Shown here piece after piece: positions 19,920-27,884 of a stretch of 64,000 nt of DNA; positions within the stretch are counted from its first letter, which is position 1; the number at the start of each line of letters is the position of its first letter. The notes under the pieces are model-generated. The model was not told where the DNA came from and did not search any database. It saw nothing but the letters and a program-made list of their open reading frames with translations. This DNA is from Nocardia sp. BMG111209 (GTDB lineage Bacteria > Actinomycetota > Actinomycetes > Mycobacteriales > Mycobacteriaceae). Location of the stretch: positions 1,426,001 to 1,490,000 of the forward strand of contig NZ_KB907308.1 in the NCBI RefSeq assembly GCF_000381925.1, in the 5' to 3' direction. The position numbers and the translations under genes are program-made.

Positions 19920-21299
19920 TCAGCGGCGGGTCAGCGGCGGGCGCAGGCCCAGATGTTCGCGCAGGGTGGTCCCGGCGTAGGCGGTGCGGTACGAACCCCG
20001 TTCCTGTAGTTCGGGAATCAGCCAGTCGACGATCTCGTCGAGCCCGGTGGGCACCAGATACGGGGAGATGTTGAAACCGTCGGTGGCGCCGTGGCGGACC
20101 CAGCGGGTCAGTTCGTCGGCGACCTGACCGGGCGTGCCCTGGAAACCCGAGCGGAAGGAGGTGGCGACGGCCACCTGCCGGAGGCTGAGCTTCTGCTCCG
20201 CGGCGAGCGCGCGCCACCGTTGCGCGATCTCGAGCCGGTTCTGCCCGTCGCGTTGCGCGCCGCGGGTCACGCCGATCGCGGAATCGTCCGGATCCTCCTG
20301 CGGCAGTGGGCCGTCGGGGTCGTAGCCGGACAGATCGCGGCCCCAGACCTGACCGACCAGCGACAGCGCGGTGGCGCCGGTGATCTGGTTCTCCCGCACC
20401 CAGCGGGCCTTCTCCTCCACCTCGGACTGCTTCTCCGCCAGCACGATCTGGGTGCCGGGCAGGATCCGGATGTCGTCGGCGGGCCGGCCGGCGGCGACCA
20501 GGCGGCGGCGGATGTCGCGGGCGAAGGCGAGGGCGTCGTCGAAATGCGTACCGTGCGGCGAGAAGATGACCTCGGCGTGCGCGGCGGCGAAATCGCGGCC
20601 CGCCGGGGAGACCCCGGCCTGGAAGATCACCGGATGCCCCTGCGGGCTGCGCGGCAGCGTCGGGGTGATCGATACCCGGAAGTGCTCGTTGTCGCGCTCG
20701 ACCCGGCGCACGTCGCCGCGCAGCCAGGTGGCGCTGTGCCGGGAGGGCGCGATCGCGTCGTCCGGCCAGGAATCCCAGATCTCGCGGGCCACCCGCAGGA
20801 ATTCGGCGGCGCGCTCGTAGCGCTGGGCATGATCGAGATAGCCGCCGCGGCGGAAATTGGCGCCGGTCCAGGCGTTGTCGGTGGTGACGGCGTTCCAGCC
20901 GGCGCGACCGCCGGAGAGCACGTCGAGCCCGGCCAGGCGGCGGGCCAGATCCGCGGGCTCGTTGTAGGTGGTGTTCTGGGTGGCGACCAGGCCGATCCGC
21001 TCGGTGATCCCGGCCAGCGCCGCCAGTTCGGTGACGGCGTCGGGGCGACCGGCGATATCGGTGTCGAGCAGTTTGCCGTCCTGCTCGCGCAGCCGCAGGC
21101 CCTCACCGAGGAAGAACGCGTCGAACAGTCCGCGCTCGGCGGTGGTGGCGACGCGGCGGAAGGTCTCGAAGTCGATCTGCGAGCCGCTGGTGAGGTCCGA
21201 CCAGATCGTGGTGTGGTTGACGCCCTGGAAGAAGACCCCGAAATGCACGTGGGCATCCGGGAACGGCACCTCGCCGGCCGCGGCGCGGTCGTCGGTCAT
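19920..21299 (-). CDS. LLM-class flavin-dependent monooxygenase, NtaA/SnaA/DszA type
   Basis: This 459-residue member of the bacterial luciferase-like superfamily is of the large NtaA/DszA type, which uses reduced flavin and oxygen to oxidise small organic compounds, often in release of sulfur or nitrogen. Characteristic segments are GVFFQGVNHTTIWSD at the N-terminus, GLVATQNTTYNEPADLARR, SGGRAGWNAVTTDN and QGHPVIFQAGVSPAGRDFAA. The ATG at 21299 overlaps the stop of the preceding monooxygenase as ATGA, showing translational coupling. The frame upstream of this ATG is a shadow of that gene. Substrate unknown. It lies in an accessory operon that interrupts the core block. Confidence 0.92.
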   Translation of the reverse strand: MTDDRAAAGEVPFPDAHVHFGVFFQGVNHTTIWSDLTSGSQIDFETFRRVATTAERGLFDAFFLGEGLRLREQDGKLLDTDIAGRPDAVTELAALAGITERIGLVATQNTTYNEPADLARRLAGLDVLSGGRAGWNAVTTDNAWTGANFRRGGYLDHAQRYERAAEFLRVAREIWDSWPDDAIAPSRHSATWLRGDVRRVERDNEHFRVSITPTLPRSPQGHPVIFQAGVSPAGRDFAAAHAEVIFSPHGTHFDDALAFARDIRRRLVAAGRPADDIRILPGTQIVLAEKQSEVEEKARWVRENQITGATALSLVGQVWGRDLSGYDPDGPLPQEDPDDSAIGVTRGAQRDGQNRLEIAQRWRALAAEQKLSLRQVAVATSFRSGFQGTPGQVADELTRWVRHGATDGFNISPYLVPTGLDEIVDWLIPELQERGSYRTAYAGTTLREHLGLRPPLTRR

Positions 21300-22405
21300 C
21301 GGCTGAGCTCCTTCGCGTAACGGTTGGCGGGCCGGGACAGGCCGAGATTCGCGCGCAGCGTCGACCCCGGGACGGGCCGCCGGATCAGCCCCGAGCGCAG
21401 CAGAGGGGGCAGGACCAGCCGGAACAGCTCGGGCAGATCCTCGTCGACGACCGCCGGATGCAGCCGCACCCCGTCGACCCGGCCGGACAGCTCGGTGAGC
21501 AACGTGACCAGTTCCGCGCCGGTGCCGGCGAACGCCGAACGTCCGGTCGCCGTGGTGTTCTCGTGCCGATCGAGGTCCGCGAGCCGATCCGCGGCGGTGG
21601 CCGACGGCGTGTCGAGTGCCACCTCGAGATCGGCGAAAATCAGTGTGGCGCCGGCATTCCGGGCCTCGTCGGCGGCCGCGACGGTGGCCGCGGTGGTCGC
21701 GCCGCGCACGACCACGACGTCCACGCCGCCGGGCTCGTATCCGAACACCACGACCTGTCCCTGCGGCGGCCGCGGCACGATGGCGGGCCCCTTCACCGCG
21801 AAGGATTCGCCCTCGAAGTCGATGTAGTGCAACCGATCCCGGTCCAGGAACCGGCTGGTGGCGTAGTCGCGGACCACCGCGTCGTCGTCCCACGAATCCC
21901 ACAGCCGCCGGGCGACCTCGACGGAATCCGTTCGCTCGCGGCGGATCTCGGCCTCGGCCGGCCGCGGTGCGGCACCCCAGGCGACCGCCGCCGCGACGGG
22001 CTCGTCGGCGACCAGCCAGCCCGCCCGGCCGCGCGACGCGTAGTCCAGCGTGGCCAGTTGCGAGGACAGGTGGAACGGTTCGGCGTAGGTGGCCGCGGCC
22101 ACCGGCACCAGGCCGAGGGTGCTGGTGGTGGCCGCGACGAAGGTCGCCCGGGTGAGCGCGTCGATCCGCCCGGCCGGTCCGGTGCTCGGCGGCAGGATCG
22201 AATCCTCGAAGGTCGCGAACGTGAATCCGGCGTTCTCGGCGGCCGTCACCCGATCCCGCAACGTCCGCCCGGTGAGCAGTCCGTCCGGCTCGTGCGCGGC
22301 CCGCCGCCACGCGGCAGGGTGATACCCCTCCCCGTCAAGCTCGATACCGACCACGAACGGATATGTCCGCGCACCGCTGTCGCTCGCCATGGGTTCGATT
22401 GTCAT
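21296..22405 (-). CDS. LLM-class flavin-dependent oxidoreductase, second copy
   Basis: This 369-residue luciferase-like monooxygenase has recognisable PVAAATYAEPFHLSSQLATLDYASRGRAGWLVAD and a C-terminus ending in a TLRANLGL segment like its neighbour. It is shorter and more divergent than the downstream copy, and the two may act on related substrates. The ATG at 22405 has GGGGGAG seven bases upstream. It follows the alpha/beta hydrolase by 30 bases and overlaps the next monooxygenase by four, so the three genes form one operon. Confidence 0.88.
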   Translation of the reverse strand: MTIEPMASDSGARTYPFVVGIELDGEGYHPAAWRRAAHEPDGLLTGRTLRDRVTAAENAGFTFATFEDSILPPSTGPAGRIDALTRATFVAATTSTLGLVPVAAATYAEPFHLSSQLATLDYASRGRAGWLVADEPVAAAVAWGAAPRPAEAEIRRERTDSVEVARRLWDSWDDDAVVRDYATSRFLDRDRLHYIDFEGESFAVKGPAIVPRPPQGQVVVFGYEPGGVDVVVVRGATTAATVAAADEARNAGATLIFADLEVALDTPSATAADRLADLDRHENTTATGRSAFAGTGAELVTLLTELSGRVDGVRLHPAVVDEDLPELFRLVLPPLLRSGLIRRPVPGSTLRANLGLSRPANRYAKELSR

Positions 22406-22435
22406 CGAACCACTCCCCCGGCACCACGCTTTCCC

Positions 22436-23737
22436 TCACCGTGATCCGAAACCCTTACCCCACCCGGACCATTTCCCGCCCCGGGTGCGCGGGGTGGGGC
22501 CGATCCAGTCGGCGATATCGGTGATCACGGATTCGTCCACGTGCTGGGGACGCTGATAGTCGGCAGGGGTGGAGGGACCGGTTCCGGGGAAGAGCATGTG
22601 GTCGATCGATGCGTGGAGGCGGAACGTGGTGTGCGGGTGGTGTTCCAGTCCGGCCTGCCATCGCGGCAGGTCCTCGGCGGCCGTCACCTGGTAGTCGCGA
22701 CCGCCCTGGACGATCAGGATCGGCCGGTCCAGCGCGGCGGCGGTGGCCACCTGGTCGTAGCCGCGCAGGTCCAGCCAGTAGGAGGCGGGCCAGCCGAACA
22801 GCAGGCCGGTGGCGGGGGTATCCGGTGCGAGGTCCGGACTTTCGGTCGCGGCGGCCTGCGCCGACAGCGATTCGACTGTGGCCGTGGCATTTTCGCCGGG
22901 ATCGAGGTCCGCCAGGTAGCGGGCCACCCGGATCACCGCGCGGGGCAACGGGATCGTATCGCCGGACAGGATCGCCACGCCGGCGATCGAGGGTTCCGCC
23001 GCCGCGACGCGCGGGGCCGCCTTGCCGCCGCCGCTGTGCCCGGCGACGAATACCCGCGCCGGGTCGACGCGGGGGTGCCGCTGCAGCTGCCGAACCGCCG
23101 AAATGGCGTGTGGCAGATACTCTTCGGCCATCGTGAAGCCGGAATCGGCGGCCGCCTCGCCGTGCACCAGGGTGAGCTTGTCGAAGCGCAGGACGGCGAT
23201 GCCGCGGGTGGCCAGGCCGTGGGCGAGATCCTTGAACGGTTTGTTGGGGCCGGTGGTCGCGTCGCGGTCGGTGGGGCCGGAGGCGAGCAGCACCACGGCC
23301 GGGTGCGGGCCGCGACCGCCGGGCAGGGTGAGGGTGCCGGGGACCGCGCGCGGGGCCTCACCCACGGTCACCTCGTGCTCGGTGTGCCGGCCCCGGGCGT
23401 ACGGCGGGGGTGTCCAGTCGCCGCCGGCGGCGGCCAGGCGGAAGCCGTGGAGCGCGCCCGCGGCATCGACGGCGAATACGACCGTCAGGCCGCCGCGGGC
23501 ACAGATCACCGGGATCCGCACGCGCACAAGACCTTCCGGTCCCGGCTCGCCGAGGCCGGCCCCCGTCTCGCCGACCGCGCCGACCCTGGCGAGCTCGGTG
23601 GTCCAGGCGACGGCGACGGTCTGCGCGGAGACCGCCGCTCGCAGGCGGGGTGCGAACATCGCCTCGAGCTCGTCGAATCGCTGCGCTCGCAGCAACGCCA
23701 TCGCGGATTCGGCCGCCGCCACCGGATCTGTCGCCAT
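22436..23737 (-). CDS. Alpha/beta hydrolase with N-terminal NTF2/DUF3887-like domain
   Basis: This 433-residue protein has an N-terminal domain of about 110 residues resembling DUF3887 (FDELEAMFAPRLRAAVS), followed by an alpha/beta hydrolase. The nucleophile elbow is VAGHSGGGKAAPR; an acid site is expected near GGRDYQVTAAED and the catalytic His in LHASIDHMLFPG. No signal peptide is seen. It is the first gene of the hydrolase-monooxygenase operon and may hydrolyse an ester or lactone linked to the flavin monooxygenases. The ATG at 23737 (or the adjoining GTG at 23740) has AAAGG upstream, inside one arm of the large palindrome. Confidence 0.85.
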   Translation of the reverse strand: MATDPVAAAESAMALLRAQRFDELEAMFAPRLRAAVSAQTVAVAWTTELARVGAVGETGAGLGEPGPEGLVRVRIPVICARGGLTVVFAVDAAGALHGFRLAAAGGDWTPPPYARGRHTEHEVTVGEAPRAVPGTLTLPGGRGPHPAVVLLASGPTDRDATTGPNKPFKDLAHGLATRGIAVLRFDKLTLVHGEAAADSGFTMAEEYLPHAISAVRQLQRHPRVDPARVFVAGHSGGGKAAPRVAAAEPSIAGVAILSGDTIPLPRAVIRVARYLADLDPGENATATVESLSAQAAATESPDLAPDTPATGLLFGWPASYWLDLRGYDQVATAAALDRPILIVQGGRDYQVTAAEDLPRWQAGLEHHPHTTFRLHASIDHMLFPGTGPSTPADYQRPQHVDESVITDIADWIGPTPRTRGGKWSGWGKGFGSR

Positions 23738-23740
23738 CAC

Positions 23741-23770
23741 GCTACCTTTCTCATTTTTGAGAAAGGTAGC
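23741..23770. promoter_or_regulatory. Perfect 13-bp-arm palindrome between hydrolase and regulator
   Basis: GCTACCTTTCTCA and its exact reverse complement are separated by TTTT. The palindrome lies in the 54-base gap between the divergent hydrolase and the winged-helix regulator. One arm contains the hydrolase ribosome-binding site, so it could be an operator for the regulator, an RNA hairpin sequestering the site, or both. Confidence 0.65.
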
Positions 23771-23791
23771 ACGATATGAGAACGTTCAACA

Positions 23792-24325
23792 GTGGACGTC
23801 TTCGAACTGCTGGCGCATCCGGCGCGGCTGCGCATCGTGCACGCACTCGGCGGTGACCGGACGCTGACCACGTCCGAGCTGTGCGCCCGGCTGCCGGACA
23901 TCTCGAAGGCGACGGTGTACCGGCACGTCGATCTGCTCGCCGGCGCCGGCGTACTCGAGGTCGCCGAGGAGCGCCGGGTGCGCGGGGCGGTGGAACGCCA
24001 CTATCGGCTGCGGCGCGAGCGGGCCGCCGTCGACGCCGAAACCGCCGCGGCCCTTTCCCGCGACGACCATCGCCAGGTTTTCGCCACCGCGCTGGGTGTG
24101 CTGCTCGCGGAGTTCAACGCCTATCTGGACCACGAGAATGCCGATCCCGCAACCGATCTCGTCGGCTATCGGCAGCACGCGATCTGGCTCGACCGGGCCG
24201 AGCTGGCACAGCTGATCACCGGAATGCGAGCGGCGATCGTCCCCCATCTGTCGCATCCGCCGGCCGGGCGGGGCCGATATCTGCTCAGCCCCATCCTGTT
24301 CCCCGTCGAGCTACCGGAGGCGTGA
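23792..24325 (+). CDS. ArsR-like winged-helix regulator
   Basis: This 177-residue protein has an N-terminal winged helix (DVFELLAHPARLRIVHALG, then DISKATVYRHVDLLAGAGVLEV). A C-terminal helical domain of unknown ligand specificity follows. It resembles HTH_20/ArsR-type regulators that control adjacent hydrolase or monooxygenase genes. It is divergent from the hydrolase operon, and the perfect palindrome between them is the natural operator candidate. The start used is GTG 23792; no clear ribosome-binding site is seen. Confidence 0.85.
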   Translation: MDVFELLAHPARLRIVHALGGDRTLTTSELCARLPDISKATVYRHVDLLAGAGVLEVAEERRVRGAVERHYRLRRERAAVDAETAAALSRDDHRQVFATALGVLLAEFNAYLDHENADPATDLVGYRQHAIWLDRAELAQLITGMRAAIVPHLSHPPAGRGRYLLSPILFPVELPEA

Positions 24326-24364
24326 TCGGCCGCGGCGGCCCGCCCGTGCGGCATGATCGGAGTC

Positions 24365-24970
24365 ATGGCCGAGACCGAGTACCGACTGGTGTTGCTGCGG
24401 CACGGGGAAACGGCGTGGTCGGCAGCGCACAAACACACCGGCCGCACGGATGTGCCGCTCACCGAACTCGGGGAGCGGCAGGCGCGCGCGGCCCGGCCGC
24501 TGCTGGACGGGCTGCGCCTGCGCGACCCGCTCACCCTGACCAGCCCGCGGCACCGGGCGCTCCGGACCGCCGAACTGGCCGGCCTGGCCGGGGCGCGGCC
24601 GGACGACGACCTGGTCGAATGGGATTACGGCGAGTACGAGGGCCTGACCACGCCGGAGATCCAGCGCACGGCGCCCGGGTGGACCGTCTTCACCGGCGAG
24701 GTACCCGGCGGCGAGACGCTCGCCGAGGTGTCGGCCCGCGCCGATCGGGTACTGGATTCGGTGATACCCGCGCTGGCCGAGCGCGATGTGATCCTGGTGG
24801 GGCACGGGCACTTCTCCCGGGTGCTGATCGCCCGCTGGAACGAGTTCGACGCACGGGAGGGTCGCCGGTTCTTCCTGTCCACCGCGGGCGTTTCGGTGCT
24901 GGGGCACGATCACCATGCCCGGAGCACGCTGGCGCACAACCTCGTTCCGACCCTGGAGGAAGTTCGATGA
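24365..24970 (+). CDS. gpm2: Histidine phosphatase (Gpm2-like acid phosphatase)
   Basis: This 201-residue member of the histidine phosphatase superfamily has the catalytic LLRHGETAW near the N-terminus and a second His in ILVGHGHFSR. It corresponds to Rv3214 (Gpm2), which I recall is a broad-specificity acid phosphatase rather than a glycolytic mutase. The ATG at 24365 gives the same N-terminal length as the mycobacterial protein; an ATG at 24353 is an alternative. Its stop overlaps the GNAT start as ATGA. The isochorismate synthase gene found beside it in M. tuberculosis is absent here. Confidence 0.88.
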   Translation: MAETEYRLVLLRHGETAWSAAHKHTGRTDVPLTELGERQARAARPLLDGLRLRDPLTLTSPRHRALRTAELAGLAGARPDDDLVEWDYGEYEGLTTPEIQRTAPGWTVFTGEVPGGETLAEVSARADRVLDSVIPALAERDVILVGHGHFSRVLIARWNEFDAREGRRFFLSTAGVSVLGHDHHARSTLAHNLVPTLEEVR

Positions 24971-25443
24971 TCCGCCCGGCCACCGCCGCCGACGTCCCCG
25001 CGATGGTGCGACTGGTGTACGACCTCGCCGACTACGAGAAGGCCCGCGACCAGTGCACGCTGACCGAGGAGCGGTTGCACACCGCGCTGTTCGGTCCCGC
25101 CCCGGCGCTGTTCGCCCATGTGGCCGTGGATGATTCGAGCGGTACGGTGCTCGGCTGCGCCATCTGGTTCCTGAACTTCTCCACCTGGGACGGGGTGCAC
25201 GGCATCTATCTGGAGGACCTGTACGTCATGCCGGAGGCGCGCGGGCGCGGGCTGGGCAAGGCGCTGCTGGCCGAACTGGCCCGGGTGGCGGTCGAGCGCG
25301 GCTACAGCCGGGTCGCCTGGTCGGTGCTGGACTGGAACGCCCCCTCGATCGACTTCTACCGGGCGATCGGGGCGCAGCCGCAGGAGGAATGGCTCGGCTA
25401 CCGGTTGTCCGGCACTGCGCTGAGCCGGCTCGCCGGGGCCTGA
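24967..25443 (+). CDS. GNAT family N-acetyltransferase
   Basis: This 158-residue acetyltransferase resembles diamine acetyltransferase-like GNAT proteins. The acetyl-CoA-binding motif A is LYVMPEARGRGLGKALLAEL. Upstream is the typical GIYLED strand, and downstream WNAPSIDFYRAIGA. It corresponds to Rv3216. The acceptor is unknown. The start overlaps the phosphatase stop by four bases, so the two genes are coupled. Confidence 0.92.
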   Translation: MIRPATAADVPAMVRLVYDLADYEKARDQCTLTEERLHTALFGPAPALFAHVAVDDSSGTVLGCAIWFLNFSTWDGVHGIYLEDLYVMPEARGRGLGKALLAELARVAVERGYSRVAWSVLDWNAPSIDFYRAIGAQPQEEWLGYRLSGTALSRLAGA

Positions 25444-25540
25444 TCAGGCGCGCACGCGCGGGTGTGCCGCCGCATGGCAAGCCCGAGGAAGGCTGGGCAA
25501 ACTCCGGGGCCATCGCGGCGGTATCGTACTTCTCGAGCGA

Positions 25541-25580
25541 CGCCCGGTCCCGCCGACATTCGGCGGTGGGCCGGGCGTTT
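25541..25580 (+). terminator. Hairpin terminator after gpm2-GNAT
   Basis: Two stacked 7-base stems (CGCCCGG/CCGGGCG outside, CCGCCGA/TCGGCGG inside) with a 3-base loop end in TTT. It lies about 100 bases after the GNAT stop and just before the glycosyltransferase gene. Confidence 0.6.
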
Positions 25581-25603
25581 CGGTGATTTCGGGGAGGAAA
25601 TCG

Positions 25604-27169
25604 ATGTCGATCGCCCATACCTTGTCCCGGCTCGGCCCGGTCGAGCCGCGCACGGATCCGCCGCCGTTCGCCTGGCGGGGCGTACTCGCCGTCGCGGCCG
25701 GATTCGCGGTGTTGCTGGGTGTGGCCGCGGCGAAGTACGAATTCTTCGGGGACGAGCTGTATTTCCTGGCGGCCGGGCGGCGGCCCGCGCTCGCCTATCC
25801 CGATCAGGGGCCGCTGGCCCCGCTGATCGCGCATCTGTGCGATGTGCTGGATCCCGGATCGCCCCTGGCGATCCGGATCCCGTCACTGCTCATGATGGCG
25901 GCCGCCGCGGTCCTGGCCGCCGCCACCGCACGGGAGTTCGGGGTCCGGCCGTGGGGCCAGATCCTCGCCGCCGCAGCCTATTCCACCTCGCCGCTGGCCT
26001 TCAACCACGGCCAGCTGGCGACGCTCACCTTCGACATCCCGTTGCAGGCGGCGATCGTCTGGCTGCTGATCCGCTGGGTGCGCACCCGGCAGGATCCGCT
26101 GCTGCTGTGCGCGGGAGTGGCTGCGGCACTGGACTTTCAGGTGAAATGGATGATTCCGGCGGTATGGGCGTTCCTGGGTATCGGGGTGCTGGCGCTCGGG
26201 CCACGCGCGATGCTGCGCCGCCCGGCGCTGTGGGTGGCCTCGCTGATCCTGCCGGCCGCCATGGCGCCCGGCCTGCTGTGGCAGTCGCGGCACGGCTGGG
26301 TGGAATCGCGGATGACCGCGGTGATCGCCGCGGAACAATATGCCGCGCATACCGGTCCGGCGCAGTGCGCACTGGAGATCGCCCTGCAGGGCGGGCTGCT
26401 CGGCGGCGTGCTGAGCCTGCTCGGGCTCTGGGGCCTGGTGCGGTCGGAAGCGTTGCGCCCGTACCGTTTCGCACTCGTCGCCGGATTGCTGCTGCTCGTG
26501 ACGGTGCTCGTCGAGAACGGACGGTCCTACTACATCGCGGGTTTCGTCCCGGCGCTGCTGGGCGCCGGTGCGTACGTACTCGGCCGGATCGACGCACGCC
26601 GTTGGGTGCGTGGGCTTTTCGCCGGATTCGCGGTGGTGTCCGCGGCGGCGCCGGCGGTGGCGGTGATCGTACTTCCGTTGCCGCAGAGCCGGATCGCGAC
26701 ACCGGTCACGAATCAGTGGGAGTACGGGCAGCGGGTGTCGCTGTACGGGCAGGGCGCCGGATTCGAGCGCAGTACCGTCGCGGTCCGCGACGCGCTGGCG
26801 GCGCTGTCGCCGGCGGAGCGCCGCGACGCGGTGGTGGCGGCGGGTTCCTATGTGGAGGCGAGCGCGCTGGAGGAGTACGGCCGCGCCTACGGCCTGCCCG
26901 CGGTGTACAGCCCCGACCGCGGCTACGGCTATTTCGGGCCGCCGCCGGATTCGGCGCGGACGATCGTCTACGTGGCCGTGGACGGGGTCGGCGACCGGGC
27001 CTTCCTGGACCGTTTCGCCACCAGCACGCCGGTGGCCCGGCTGGACGCCCCGCTGGGTCTCCCCGGCCTGGAGCGGCTGGTGACCGTGTGGGTCTGCCGT
27101 AACCCGTTGCAGCCCTGGGACCGGACCTGGCCGGACCTGATGACGCTCACCTTCCCCACCGGAATCTGA
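25604..27169 (+). CDS. Membrane glycosyltransferase, GT39/ArnT-like
   Basis: This 521-residue integral membrane protein has about ten hydrophobic segments and the GT-C fold hallmark FFGDELYFLAAGR after the first helix, with an acidic DE pair in the first outer loop. It resembles PMT_2/ArnT-type transferases that use polyprenyl-phosphate sugars outside the membrane. The soluble C-terminal part ends in PWDRTWPDLMTLTFP. The ATG at 25604 has GGGAGG upstream. It is an insertion relative to the mycobacterial order. Donor and acceptor are unknown. Confidence 0.87.
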   Translation: MSIAHTLSRLGPVEPRTDPPPFAWRGVLAVAAGFAVLLGVAAAKYEFFGDELYFLAAGRRPALAYPDQGPLAPLIAHLCDVLDPGSPLAIRIPSLLMMAAAAVLAAATAREFGVRPWGQILAAAAYSTSPLAFNHGQLATLTFDIPLQAAIVWLLIRWVRTRQDPLLLCAGVAAALDFQVKWMIPAVWAFLGIGVLALGPRAMLRRPALWVASLILPAAMAPGLLWQSRHGWVESRMTAVIAAEQYAAHTGPAQCALEIALQGGLLGGVLSLLGLWGLVRSEALRPYRFALVAGLLLLVTVLVENGRSYYIAGFVPALLGAGAYVLGRIDARRWVRGLFAGFAVVSAAAPAVAVIVLPLPQSRIATPVTNQWEYGQRVSLYGQGAGFERSTVAVRDALAALSPAERRDAVVAAGSYVEASALEEYGRAYGLPAVYSPDRGYGYFGPPPDSARTIVYVAVDGVGDRAFLDRFATSTPVARLDAPLGLPGLERLVTVWVCRNPLQPWDRTWPDLMTLTFPTGI

Positions 27170-27199
27170 TCGTCGCTGCGGATCGCTGCGGATTCGCGG

Positions 27200-27222
27200 C
27201 CGCCGGTGGTCAGGACCGGCGG
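27200..27222. terminator. Hairpin between convergent genes
   Basis: CCGCCGGT and ACCGGCGG form an 8-base stem with a 7-base loop, 31 bases after the glycosyltransferase stop and in the 199-base gap before the convergent membrane protein gene. No T tract follows. Confidence 0.35.
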
Positions 27223-27368
27223 TCGTGCCGATATCGGCGATACGGCCCGTGACAGCCGCGCAGCGCGCTCGACCGGACGCTGCCGATACTTTGCTGGGCA
27301 GCTGACCGAAATCGCGCGCACAGGGCGTACAGAGCGCTTTACACGGCCTTCGGCGGCCGCGGGGACCC

Positions 27369-27788
27369 TCAGGCGGTGGCGTCGTACCCGCGGGCCATCC
27401 ACTGCGTGGAGGCCGGGGCGAACAGCAGGCCGAGGGTGATCAGTGCGCCGAGGCCGACCGGGACGCCCAGGTCGTAGCGGTGCGAACTGAGCATGTACCA
27501 GGCGACGGGCAGCAGCAGAATCTGCGCGATGACCGCGATGGCCCGGCCCCAGCGGCGACCGCGGTACAGGCCGATGCCGGCCGCGAGTACCGCACCGGCC
27601 AGGATCACGAACCAGGCGGCGGTGCCGTAGACCTGTCCGGGCGAGTGACCCCCGCCGGAACCCTGGACCACCAGCACGATCGCGATGATCACACCGATCA
27701 GGCCCTCCAGCGCGGCCAGTGCCCCGGCCGCCCGCACGGTGCCCGGCGTCTGCTCCGGAACCTGCTCGTCCGCCTTCTGCTCGCCCAC
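27369..27788 (-). CDS. Small integral membrane protein (Rv3217c-like)
   Basis: This 139-residue protein has an acidic N-terminal tail of about 20 residues and four hydrophobic segments. It sits at the Rv3217c position of the core block; function is unknown. The start is GTG 27788, with TAGGCT ending six bases upstream and no ribosome-binding site, so it is probably translated from a leaderless mRNA. It is divergent from the DAG kinase-like gene, whose start is 96 bases away. Confidence 0.82.
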   Translation of the reverse strand: MGEQKADEQVPEQTPGTVRAAGALAALEGLIGVIIAIVLVVQGSGGGHSPGQVYGTAAWFVILAGAVLAAGIGLYRGRRWGRAIAVIAQILLLPVAWYMLSSHRYDLGVPVGLGALITLGLLFAPASTQWMARGYDATA

Positions 27789-27794
27789 CCCGTC

Positions 27795-27877
27795 AGCCTA
27801 CGGGTCGGGATGTCCGCCCGGTCGACGGTGTGCGCGGGTGTACGCGCGAAACCGGAATCCGGGTCTCCCATTACGCT
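27795..27877. promoter_or_regulatory. Divergent leaderless promoters (Rv3217c-like and DAG kinase genes)
   Basis: On the minus strand TAGGCT (27795-27800) ends six bases before GTG 27788. On the plus strand TACGCT (27872-27877) ends seven bases before GTG 27885. Both fit the TAnnnT leaderless pattern. Confidence 0.5.
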
Positions 27878-27884
27878 GTCCGGC

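Noticed and set aside
21300..22310. N-terminal extension of the first flavin monooxygenase by 337 codons
   Set aside because: The sequence is an out-of-frame reading of the second monooxygenase gene. The ATG at 21299 with an ATGA overlap explains the start.
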